NCBI GenBank assembly: GCA_017552495.1
Contig: JAFZPW010000130.1
Location: 1 to 11,743 of the forward strand
Length of the DNA stretch: 11,743 bases
Origin: Clostridia bacterium
GTDB taxonomy: Bacteria; Bacillota; Clostridia; Oscillospirales; Butyricicoccaceae
Direction of reading: 5' to 3'
The translations under genes and the position numbers were made by a program. Below are positions 6,268 through 11,743 of the stretch, one piece after another. Numbering within the stretch: the first letter of the stretch is position 1; each line of letters begins with the position of its first letter. The notes under the pieces are model-generated. The model had not been told where the DNA came from, searched no databases, and worked only from the letters and a program-made list of their open reading frames with translations.

Positions 6268-7187
6268 GAAGCTTGATTGACGTACAAGACCTGAGCACGG
6301 GCGAGATCGACGAATTGATCGCCACCGCCTGCGACATCATCCAAACCCCCGCAAAATACAGCGAGGCCTGCCATGGAAAAAAGTTGGCGACCCTGTTTTT
6401 TGAGCCGTCTACCCGCACCCGCCTGAGCTTTGAAGCGGCAATGTACGAGTTGGGCGGCCATGTGATGTCGGTTTCCAGCGGCGCCACATCTTCCGCCGCC
6501 AAGGGCGAAAGCGTGGCCGATACCGCCAAGACCGTGAGCTGCTATGCCGACATCATCGCCATGCGCCATCCGAAAGAGGGCGCGCCTTACGTTGCAGCCC
6601 AGAACGCCAGCATTCCGGTGATAAACGCCGGCGACGGCGGACACAACCATCCCACCCAGACCTTGACCGACCTGCTGACCATCTATCGGGAAAAGGGTCA
6701 TTTTGACAACCTGACCGTTGGCTTCTGTGGGGATTTGAAGTTCGGCCGCACGGTGCATTCCCTTATCAGCGCCATGTCCCGCTATGCCAACGTCAAGTTT
6801 GTCCTGATCTCGCCCGAGGAACTGAAAGTTCCCAGCTATGTCAAGAGCGAATATATCAAGAAAAAGGGCATCCCTTATGTGCAGACCGAAGAACTGATGG
6901 ACGTGATCGGCGATCTGGACATCCTGTATATGACCCGTGTGCAGCGGGAGCGTTTCTTCAACGAGGAGGATTATCTCCGGCTGAAGGACAGTTATATTCT
7001 CGATCCCAAAAAGCTGGAGCAGGCCAAGCCCGATCTGTGCATCATGCATCCCCTGCCCCGCGTCAATGAAATCAGCGTCGCCGTGGACGACGATCCCCGC
7101 GCCTGCTACTTCAAGCAGGTTCTCAACGGCAAATACATCCGCATGGCTCTGATTCTGAAACTTTTGAAGGAGGCTGGCACACTATGA
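6264..7187 (+). CDS. pyrB: Aspartate carbamoyltransferase catalytic subunit
   Basis: PyrB condenses carbamoyl phosphate with L-aspartate, the committed pathway step. The 307 residues carry the carbamoyl-phosphate motif FFEPSTRTR (45-53), Lys80 in AAKGES (78-83), MRHP (100-103), GDGGHNHPTQ (123-132) and the C-terminal aspartate-site block HPLPRVNEI (262-270). The ATG at 6264 overlaps the pyrE stop as ATGA, with AGGAGG (6252-6257) 6 nt before it. A separate regulatory subunit gene follows immediately, also with an ATGA overlap, so the enzyme is expected to form the E. coli-like PyrB6-PyrI6 holoenzyme rather than a free trimer as in Bacillus. All key substrate residues I can recognise are present. 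Confidence 0.96.
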   Translation: MRSLIDVQDLSTGEIDELIATACDIIQTPAKYSEACHGKKLATLFFEPSTRTRLSFEAAMYELGGHVMSVSSGATSSAAKGESVADTAKTVSCYADIIAMRHPKEGAPYVAAQNASIPVINAGDGGHNHPTQTLTDLLTIYREKGHFDNLTVGFCGDLKFGRTVHSLISAMSRYANVKFVLISPEELKVPSYVKSEYIKKKGIPYVQTEELMDVIGDLDILYMTRVQRERFFNEEDYLRLKDSYILDPKKLEQAKPDLCIMHPLPRVNEISVAVDDDPRACYFKQVLNGKYIRMALILKLLKEAGTL

Positions 7188-7603
7188 ACATCGACTCCAT
7201 TTCCAACGGTATCGTCATCGACCACATCAAGGCCGACAACGGCATGAAACTGTATGATCTTCTCAATCTCGGAAATCTGAACTGCTCGGTTGCCATCATC
7301 AAAAACGTCAACAGCAAAAAAATGGGCAAGAAGGATATCATCAAAATCGACGCGAACATCCCCATTGATCTCAATGTGATCGGTTTTGTGGATCCCGACG
7401 TTACTGTCAATATCATCCACGACGGCAAAGTGGTCGAGAAGAAAGACATCGGCATGCCGGAAAAATTAGTGAACGTGATAAAGTGCAAGAATCCCCGCTG
7501 TATCACCTCCACCGAGCAAGAGCTGGTTCATATCTTTAAACTGGCCGACGCGGAAACCAAAACCTATCGCTGCATTTACTGCGAAACCAAGGCCAACATC
7601 TGA
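7184..7603 (+). CDS. pyrI: Aspartate carbamoyltransferase regulatory subunit
   Basis: PyrI binds nucleotide effectors (in E. coli, ATP activates and CTP inhibits) and holds PyrB trimers together. The 139 residues split into an N-terminal effector domain, beginning ISNGIVIDHI (6-15), and a C-terminal zinc domain with Cys101, Cys106, Cys130 and Cys133. The spacing C-x4-C-x23-C-x2-C is the same as I recall for the E. coli protein. The ATG at 7184 overlaps the pyrB stop as ATGA, with AAGGAGG (7167-7173) 10 nt upstream. It is the last gene of the operon: a strong terminator follows within 60 bp. Allosteric control is inferred from the family; which nucleotides act here cannot be read from sequence. 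Confidence 0.95.
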   Translation: MNIDSISNGIVIDHIKADNGMKLYDLLNLGNLNCSVAIIKNVNSKKMGKKDIIKIDANIPIDLNVIGFVDPDVTVNIIHDGKVVEKKDIGMPEKLVNVIKCKNPRCITSTEQELVHIFKLADAETKTYRCIYCETKANI

Positions 7604-7660
7604 CAAATTGGTATATCTTTGCCGAAAAGCCTCTCTGCTTTACAGCGATTGCAACAGATA

Positions 7661-7708
7661 GCAATCCGGCGGTGCAACATGCACCGCCGGATTGCTTTAG
7701 TTGTTTTT
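7661..7708 (+). terminator. Terminator of the pyr operon, shared with the convergent spoIIQ end
   Basis: A perfect 16-bp stem, GCAATCCGGCGGTGCA (7661-7676) with its complement (7680-7695), closes on ACA. TTTAGTTGTTTTT (7696-7708) follows on the plus strand. That T-tract overlaps the spoIIQ stop codon (TAA on the minus strand, 7697-7699). On the minus strand the hairpin is followed only by TATCTGTT, so it works best for the pyr operon but may stop spoIIQ transcripts too. Confidence 0.88.
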
Positions 7709-8509
7709 CAGGATCGTCATGGGGTCGATCAAAAGACCGTTTTCCGTCATCTCCAGATGCACATGGCAAGGCAACGCGCTTTCCGTCGCCATGGTGTTTC
7801 CCGCACGTCCGATGGTCTGGCCGGCAGACACCGAGGCGCCCTCTTTGATCCCGTCGGTAGCCGCCAGCCCACAGGTCAGACTCTTGAGTCCCGCGCCATG
7901 ATCGATCAAAACGCAGTTTCCCTGCATTACGTCGGTAAAAACCCGTTCCACCGATCCTGCCAGCACCGCCAGCACCTCGTCGCCCTCATCACATTGAAAA
8001 TCCACCCCATTGTGCGTGCGCCAATCGCCCATGGTTTCGTCCGCGATCAATTCGCCGCCGGAATAAGGGCGGATAATTTCGCTTTCCCGCACGGGAAGCG
8101 CAAAAACCGGCTGCTTAACCACAGCAGGCGCGCTCACCTGCACGGTGGAAGGTACGGCAGGCTTCTCCGCAGCCTCCTGCGCCGCGCTTTCTTTTGCGGG
8201 CTCATACACCGGCGCTGCGGGCCGCTTGGACGGAGTCCGATCCTCGCCGGTTTCCTCGTGATCGTATTCCGGCTGCAAAACCGTTTGCGGCCGGTCCTCC
8301 GGGATTCCCGCTATGCTGCCGGAAACGCTTTCCGGCACATCGTCATCCCGCTGTGCGAGGATCGGCGCGGAAACCTTTTGTTCGGTTCCCGTAAAAAACA
8401 ACACATATCCCGATACGCCGATGGCAAGAACGCAGAGTCCCAAAATGATGTAAAACCCCTTGTCCTCCAGAAATGCCACCAGCCGCTGTCTAAACGTACC
8501 ATTCTGCAT
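7697..8509 (-). CDS. spoIIQ: Forespore membrane LytM/M23 protein SpoIIQ
   Basis: SpoIIQ sits in the forespore membrane and pairs across the septum with SpoIIIAH to drive engulfment and build the feeding channel. This 270-residue protein has one membrane segment (about 19-39), a Pro/Glu/Ala-rich linker (about 45-135) and a C-terminal LytM (peptidase M23) domain. The block YSGGELIADETMGDWRTHNGVD matches clostridial SpoIIQ at about 149-170. The zinc ligands are intact: His166 and Asp170 (HNGVD), His249 and His251 (CHVHLE). Bacillus SpoIIQ has lost one of these. I chose the ATG at 8509-8507 because GGAGG (8522-8518) lies 8 nt upstream; an in-frame TTG at 8527 falls on the promoter side and is rejected. 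It follows spoIID on the same strand after a 42-bp gap. A generic M23 peptidase is the alternative, but the spoIID neighbour makes SpoIIQ much likelier. Confidence 0.9.
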   Translation of the reverse strand: MQNGTFRQRLVAFLEDKGFYIILGLCVLAIGVSGYVLFFTGTEQKVSAPILAQRDDDVPESVSGSIAGIPEDRPQTVLQPEYDHEETGEDRTPSKRPAAPVYEPAKESAAQEAAEKPAVPSTVQVSAPAVVKQPVFALPVRESEIIRPYSGGELIADETMGDWRTHNGVDFQCDEGDEVLAVLAGSVERVFTDVMQGNCVLIDHGAGLKSLTCGLAATDGIKEGASVSAGQTIGRAGNTMATESALPCHVHLEMTENGLLIDPMTILKNN

Positions 8510-8517
8510 ATTATGCA

Positions 8518-8541
8518 CCTCCGGCAATAGTATCGCCGGAG
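8518..8541 (-). promoter_or_regulatory. Inverted repeat hiding the spoIIQ ribosome binding site
   Basis: Read on the minus strand, CTCCGGC (8541-8535) pairs perfectly with GCCGGAG (8525-8519) around a 9-nt loop. The right arm plus the next G is the GGAGG Shine-Dalgarno of spoIIQ. There is no T-tract, so it is not a terminator. The left arm lies within the predicted sigma-F promoter, so only longer RNA from spoIID would contain both arms. Confidence 0.55.
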
Positions 8542-8557
8542 AAGGGCGCGTTTATAC
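8528..8557 (-). promoter_or_regulatory. Sigma-F-type (forespore) promoter of spoIIQ
   Basis: On the minus strand, GTATA (8557-8553) is followed after 15 bp by GGCGATACTA (8537-8528). These match the Bacillus sigma-F patterns GYWTA and GGnrAnAnTW at every constrained position. The -35 overlaps the spoIID stop codon. The predicted start is near 8521, leaving a leader of about a dozen bases that begins at the GGAGG. In B. subtilis spoIIQ is a sigma-F gene, which supports the call. The GATACTA core also comes within one base of the sigma-G -10 pattern. Confidence 0.65.
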
Positions 8558-9595
8558 CTCACTCGACCGCCGGTTAAGCTGTGTTCCGGGATAATAATGG
8601 GAAAGAATCGTTTCAAAACCTTCGCCCGATAGCGCCATATGGCGCGCGCCAAACTGGCTGAGTCCCACGCCGTGACCATAACCGACAGTGGAAAAAATCA
8701 GATCACCGTCCGCCGCCCGGATGGTAAAATTTGTGGAATTGAGATCAAAGCACTGGCGAATCTCCCTGCCGCTCACCCGCACACCGCCCACGGTAAGATA
8801 CTTTACACCGCCTGCCGGCGAACGCTCTGCATCGGTGATCCACTCCTCCGGCCGGTCGGAAAAAGAAGCTTCTGGATGCCGGGCCGCCACCGCATCGCGG
8901 AACACGCTTTGCGCCACGCGAACCTCGCCCAGATACTTGCCGCAGGCCTGCCCGCCGGGGCTGTCCACGTTCACCAGATAAGGCAATTCCGTCCCCCAGA
9001 CATCATACGCGCTCTCGGTCTGCCCGGCAGACGCGGCGCAAAACACAGCGGCGATCGGTTCGTTTTGATAGGTAAGAATCAAGCCGTCGGTTTCTTCCAC
9101 GGCGCGGGAAATGCGCTGGGAATAAACTTCCGCGCTGTCGCCCCACACGGCGGCCGCCTGCGCCGCAAGATCAAGAAAGGCCTCACAGTGTGCGGGATCG
9201 GTGCAAAGCTGCGCGCCGTGATGAACGTCTTCGGTTTCGGTTGCCATCGCCATTTTATACAGCGTATATGTACGTGCGGCAACGGCCTGTGCCTTCAACG
9301 CCTCTTCCGGAAAATCCGCCGGCATTTCCGCCGCCAAAACGCCCTCCAGATAGTCTCGCAGCGTCATGGTTTCCAGCCGTTGTCCATCCCACACGGTGAC
9401 GGTCTCTTTTTCATCAAAACGTGTTGTCCCGGCCGGAAAAGCCGGAGAGGACTCCGCTGCCATGGGATAGCTGCGCGACACAAAATCAGGCGAAACCGAA
9501 GGCTCGACGCTTTTCAACGGGAGCGCGGCCACCAGCGCCGGCGTCAACAAGGCGAAAATCGTAAGCAGCGCGGAAAAACGAAGCAATTTTTTCAT
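8552..9595 (-). CDS. spoIID: Stage II sporulation protein D, peptidoglycan lytic transglycosylase
   Basis: SpoIID is made in the mother cell, is anchored in the engulfing membrane, and cleaves glycan strands as part of the SpoIIDMP machine. The 347-residue protein begins MKKLLRFSALLTIFALL, a signal or anchor segment of about 24 residues. The catalytic core DYLEGVLAAEMPADF (81-95) places the general acid at Glu90, followed by EALKAQAVAARTY (98-110). Cys131 and Cys137, with His125 nearby, match the zinc-site pattern of clostridial SpoIID. SAGQTESAYDVWG (189-201) and GYGHGVGLSQFGA (305-317) are the conserved C-terminal blocks. The ATG at 9595-9593 has AAGGA about 10 nt upstream. Where relatives often have His or Ser before the SxG.TE block, this protein has FCAAS (Cys186). 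spoIIQ follows on the same strand. No sigma-E promoter was convincing. Confidence 0.94.
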   Translation of the reverse strand: MKKLLRFSALLTIFALLTPALVAALPLKSVEPSVSPDFVSRSYPMAAESSPAFPAGTTRFDEKETVTVWDGQRLETMTLRDYLEGVLAAEMPADFPEEALKAQAVAARTYTLYKMAMATETEDVHHGAQLCTDPAHCEAFLDLAAQAAAVWGDSAEVYSQRISRAVEETDGLILTYQNEPIAAVFCAASAGQTESAYDVWGTELPYLVNVDSPGGQACGKYLGEVRVAQSVFRDAVAARHPEASFSDRPEEWITDAERSPAGGVKYLTVGGVRVSGREIRQCFDLNSTNFTIRAADGDLIFSTVGYGHGVGLSQFGARHMALSGEGFETILSHYYPGTQLNRRSSEV

Positions 9596-9668
9596 AAACC
9601 CATTCCTTTTTTCATTTCCGTATGATATACTGTTTCCAGATCGTTTTGGAGAAAACGTCTGCTTTTTC

Positions 9669-9685
9669 TCTCATAGGATATGAGA
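9669..9685. repeat. 17-bp inverted repeat, operator-like
   Basis: TCTCATA (9669-9675), GGA, TATGAGA (9679-9685) form a perfect 7-bp dyad in the divergent spacer between spoIID and the membrane-protein gene. It is too short and AT-rich for a terminator. It could be a protein binding site; this is inference from symmetry and position only. Confidence 0.4.
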
Positions 9686-9714
9686 AATCACAGAATAATA
9701 TGTTGGTGACTGCT

Positions 9715-10509
9715 ATGAAAAAAATCCCCCCGCTATCTATTGAGTATTGGATCCTGACTCTTTTGTGCGGGATCGTCGTCGCGCTGTTTCGGATGAAAAG
9801 CGGCGTAAGTTCCGGTCTTCTGATCGTCGGCGCAGCAGCGGCGCTTGTGCTCTGCGCCGCCGCTTTCCTGACGCAGCGTTTTTTCTCGAAACACAGCATT
9901 CCCCAGGCTGAGCCAAACCGCCTGACTTTTGCCATGATCGCCTGCGCCGGATTTTTATTTCTGGGCGCGGCGCTCCTGTTCTTTGTCAAGGGGAGCGGCT
10001 CTTCCCTGCTTCGGGCTGTAATGGCTGTGTTTTCCGCCATTACGGGCGTCGCGTCGCTGATGCGGCTTTCGCAGCGGGACAAAACCGAGCTGGCCGCCGG
10101 ATATTCCCTTATCCCGGTCTTTTTGGTGGGATTTTATCTTCTGATGCTCTATCGCGGCAACGGCGACAACCCCTATCTTGCACAATTTGGCTGTGAAATC
10201 GCTGTTTTTTTGCTGGCGCTGATTGGGATCTATGCCTCGGTGGCCGGCTGGTTTTTGAAGCCGCGTCCCAGTCTGCGTCGCGTCGGGATGAGTTGGGGGC
10301 TGGCGGCCTGTGTGCAGGAACTGGTTTTTTTCGCCCTGCGCCCGGCTGACATTCTTTCTGTCCGAAGCATGTCCCTTGGTACGATCGTTTTGCTTGCGGC
10401 CTGTGGATGCCTGTTGAGCGCAGCGCTGCTGGCGCCGCCGCAACTCTTTCCAGAGCCTGTGGAATCAGAATCCACCGACCAATCCGATATGAACATATCT
10501 GAAGAATAA
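9715..10509 (+). CDS. Uncharacterised multi-pass membrane protein
   Basis: I do not recognise this family. From ATG 9715 the product is 264 residues with about eight hydrophobic segments, roughly at 10-26, 33-53, 71-91, 98-116, 129-146, 159-181, 192-208 and 222-241. The loops are short and the C-terminal tail is acidic (about 246-264). Isolated positive patches (QRFFSKH, LKPRPSLRR) suggest cytoplasmic loops. No metal, nucleotide or transport signature stands out. Starts at 9622 and 9700 are in frame; 9715 is preferred because GGTGA lies about 6 nt upstream and the sequence MKKIPP is a typical membrane-protein start. The gene is transcribed divergently from spoIID, about 120 bp away, and ends in its own terminator, so it is monocistronic. 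A role in sporulation is possible from position alone, and a SigK-like CATAGGATA upstream is only suggestive. Confidence 0.75.
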   Translation: MKKIPPLSIEYWILTLLCGIVVALFRMKSGVSSGLLIVGAAAALVLCAAAFLTQRFFSKHSIPQAEPNRLTFAMIACAGFLFLGAALLFFVKGSGSSLLRAVMAVFSAITGVASLMRLSQRDKTELAAGYSLIPVFLVGFYLLMLYRGNGDNPYLAQFGCEIAVFLLALIGIYASVAGWFLKPRPSLRRVGMSWGLAACVQELVFFALRPADILSVRSMSLGTIVLLAACGCLLSAALLAPPQLFPEPVESESTDQSDMNISEE

Positions 10510-10512
10510 CGC

Positions 10513-10546
10513 AAAAATACTCCGCAAAAATGCGGAGTATTTTTTT
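10513..10546 (+). terminator. Terminator of the membrane-protein gene
   Basis: AAAAATACTCCGCA (10513-10526) pairs with TGCGGAGTATTTTT (10531-10544) around an AAAA loop, with T's running to 10546. It starts 4 bp after the stop codon. The flanking A's on the left give a T-tract on the minus strand as well, so it could act in both directions. Confidence 0.92.
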
Positions 10547-10632
10547 CAAAGCGCCAAAGTGTTCTGCTTACCGCCTTTTTTGCATAAGCATCGGGATAAG
10601 AAGCCGATCAGTCGAACAAAGGAGGATTTTCC

Positions 10633-11634
10633 ATGGGCAAGATTAAAATCGGTATTTTGGGCGCCACAGGCGCCGTCGGCCGAGAAATGCGAACGGTGTT
10701 GGAAGAACGGGGATTTCCGGCGGATGAGGTGCGATTTATCGCCTCGCCAAAAAGCGCAGGACTCTGCCTCCCCTTTTGCGGAGAAAGCATCCCCGTAATT
10801 GAAGCCTCAGACCGGGCCTTTTCAGGCCTGGATCTTGTTCTCGGCGCGGCAAGCCGCGACGTTGCGCTGCATTTTGCCCCGGCGATAAAAGCGTCCGGCG
10901 CGGTTTTTGTGGATAATTCCAGCGCATTTCGGCTGGAGCCTTCCGTCCCGCTGGTAGTTCCCGAGATCAACCCGAAAGACGCTCTTTCCCATGCGGGGAT
11001 CGTTGCAAACCCCAATTGCACCACCATCATCACGCTGGTGGCCATTCACGCGCTGGCAAAGGAAAGTCCGGTGGAGGCCATCATCGCCTCGTCATATCAG
11101 GCAGTCAGCGGCGCCGGCGCAAACGGGCCCAAAGAACTGCTCGCCCAAACCGCCGCTATCGCCGCAGGGCAAACACCCATTCCTCAGGTCTTTCCCTATC
11201 CCATCGCATACAATGTGATCCCGCAGATTGGTGGCGAAGAATACGCGGGCTATACCTCCGAAGAAATGAAAATGCAGAACGAGGGACGGCGAATCCTGCA
11301 TTTACCCGAGCTGAAAGCAAGCTGCACCTGTGTGCGGGTTCCCGTGATTCGCTCCCACAGCGTTTCCGTTACGCTACGCACCAGAGAAACCATTTCTGCG
11401 GAGCGGGCGCGGACACTGATTGCCAAGGCGCCGGGCTGCCGTTTAGCAGACGATCTGGCAAGCGCCTGCCATCCCATGCCGCTGCACACATCCCAGCAGG
11501 ATCTGGTGTATGTGGGCCGGATCCGAAAAGACCTGACACAGGAACGCGGGTTGTGCCTCTGGTGCTGCGGCGATCAACTGCGCAAAGGCGCGGCCACCAA
11601 CGCCGTTCAAATTGCAGAGTTGTTGATTCCCTAA
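10633..11634 (+). CDS. asd: Aspartate-semialdehyde dehydrogenase
   Basis: Asd reduces aspartyl phosphate to aspartate semialdehyde with NADPH, the branch point to lysine/diaminopimelate, threonine and methionine. The 333 residues carry the nucleotide-binding GATGAVG (10-16). SSAFR (96-100) binds the phosphate side. The catalytic Cys129 sits in NPNCTT, Gln156 in SYQAVSG, and the acid/base His242 in RSHS. The C-terminal block DQLRKGAATNAVQIAE (314-329) has Gln where DNLRKGAA is usual, a mild change. AAAGGAGG ends 7 nt before the ATG. The gene stands alone between terminators; the 86 bp upstream hold no promoter I can defend, and no lysine riboswitch is visible. Its diaminopimelate product line links it loosely to murC, but no direct coupling is seen. 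Confidence 0.95.
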   Translation: MGKIKIGILGATGAVGREMRTVLEERGFPADEVRFIASPKSAGLCLPFCGESIPVIEASDRAFSGLDLVLGAASRDVALHFAPAIKASGAVFVDNSSAFRLEPSVPLVVPEINPKDALSHAGIVANPNCTTIITLVAIHALAKESPVEAIIASSYQAVSGAGANGPKELLAQTAAIAAGQTPIPQVFPYPIAYNVIPQIGGEEYAGYTSEEMKMQNEGRRILHLPELKASCTCVRVPVIRSHSVSVTLRTRETISAERARTLIAKAPGCRLADDLASACHPMPLHTSQQDLVYVGRIRKDLTQERGLCLWCCGDQLRKGAATNAVQIAELLIP

Positions 11635-11640
11635 GATAAA

Positions 11641-11674
11641 AATACAGCAGGCCCGCGGCGAATGCCGCGGGCCT
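11641..11674 (-). terminator. GC-rich hairpin after asd, oriented for minus-strand termination
   Basis: AGGCCCGCGGC (11649-11659) pairs perfectly with GCCGCGGGCCT (11664-11674) around GAAT. On the plus strand no T-run follows, so it is a poor terminator for asd. On the minus strand the hairpin is followed by TGCTGTATTTTTATC, a usable T-tract. It probably ends a minus-strand gene lying right of the window; a weak bidirectional role for asd is possible. Confidence 0.55.
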
Positions 11675-11743
11675 GTGCTGATTGCCTGCGCTGTTTTGCC
11701 ATATTGGCAATATTGGCGACCGCGTCGTCATCTCCGGCAGGCA

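Noticed and set aside
6183..7049. Minus-strand open frame opposite pyrB (288 codons)
   Set aside because: Antisense shadow of pyrB; no ribosome binding site or family motif.
7647..7666. Alternative hairpin GATTGC / GCAATC just before the pyr terminator
   Set aside because: Only 6 bp, and it competes with a perfect 16-bp stem; unlikely to form.
8510..8527. TTG start at 8527 for spoIIQ
   Set aside because: It would place the start upstream of the GGAGG and probably upstream of the sigma-F transcript start; ATG 8509 is correctly spaced.
7619..9625. Two plus-strand open frames opposite spoIIQ and spoIID (303 and 328 codons)
   Set aside because: Both mirror clear minus-strand genes. Their His/Arg-rich, low-complexity composition is typical of antisense frames, and the first begins in the pyr terminator.
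9617..9645. Sigma-E promoter for spoIID
   Set aside because: CATACGGA resembles the -10 but the -35 position (AACGATC) matches poorly, so it is not listed as a feature.
9622..9714. Upstream ATGs at 9622 and 9700 for the membrane protein
   Set aside because: Neither has a good ribosome binding site, and the first would add a charged, non-membrane leader overlapping the divergent promoter zone. ATG 9700 cannot be fully excluded.
10547..10632. Promoter or lysine riboswitch upstream of asd
   Set aside because: No -35/-10 pair with proper spacing, and 86 bp is too short for a lysine riboswitch; no conserved helices seen.
11694..11712. Tandem ATATTGGC and TTGCCA/TGGCAA symmetry after asd
   Set aside because: Two short copies are more easily explained as coding sequence (ANIANMA on the minus strand) than as a functional repeat.

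Overview
This window reads as an ordinary chromosomal stretch from an endospore-forming, moderately GC-rich Clostridia (Firmicutes). An Oscillospirales/Ruminococcaceae-like organism is my inference. The grounds are strong AGGAGG-type ribosome binding sites, a PyrR-type RNA attenuator, a type 1B (PyrD+PyrK) dihydroorotate dehydrogenase, and an adjacent spoIID/spoIIQ sporulation pair. All major genes are recognisable except one membrane protein. I see no phage, insertion sequence, CRISPR array, tRNA or rRNA.

Layout. (1) Bases 1-1865, plus strand: the 3' half of murC, a tyrosine-phosphatase-family gene, and pyrR, which overlaps the phosphatase gene by 11 bp. (2) Bases 1862-2040: a compact control region. 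A consensus-like sigma-A promoter has its -35 box over the pyrR stop codon. It is followed by a PyrR-binding hairpin, a competing antiterminator and an intrinsic terminator. (3) Bases 2041-7603: a tightly coupled pyrimidine operon, pyrC-pyrK-pyrD-pyrF-pyrE-pyrB-pyrI, closed by a strong terminator at 7661-7702. It encodes every step from carbamoyl phosphate to UMP; carAB is not in the window. (4) Bases 7697-9595, minus strand: spoIIQ (LytM/M23 type) downstream of spoIID, facing the pyr operon. (5) Bases 9715-10509, plus strand: an unrecognised protein with about eight membrane segments, ended by a clean terminator. (6) Bases 10633-11634: asd, followed by a GC-rich hairpin whose T-tract suits minus-strand transcription.

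How the genes work together. PyrR with bound UMP would stabilise the first leader hairpin, free the terminator and shut down pyrC-pyrI. PyrI adds allosteric control of aspartate transcarbamoylase at the protein level. pyrR lies upstream of the attenuator, so it is not under its own control in the way the first gene of the Bacillus operon is. SpoIID (peptidoglycan lytic transglycosylase, mother cell) and SpoIIQ (forespore membrane) act on the two sides of the engulfing septum. The most interesting signal is between them: a forespore sigma-F-like promoter overlaps the spoIID stop codon, and an inverted repeat would hide the spoIIQ ribosome binding site only in read-through RNA from spoIID. That looks like a possible compartment-specific translational lock.
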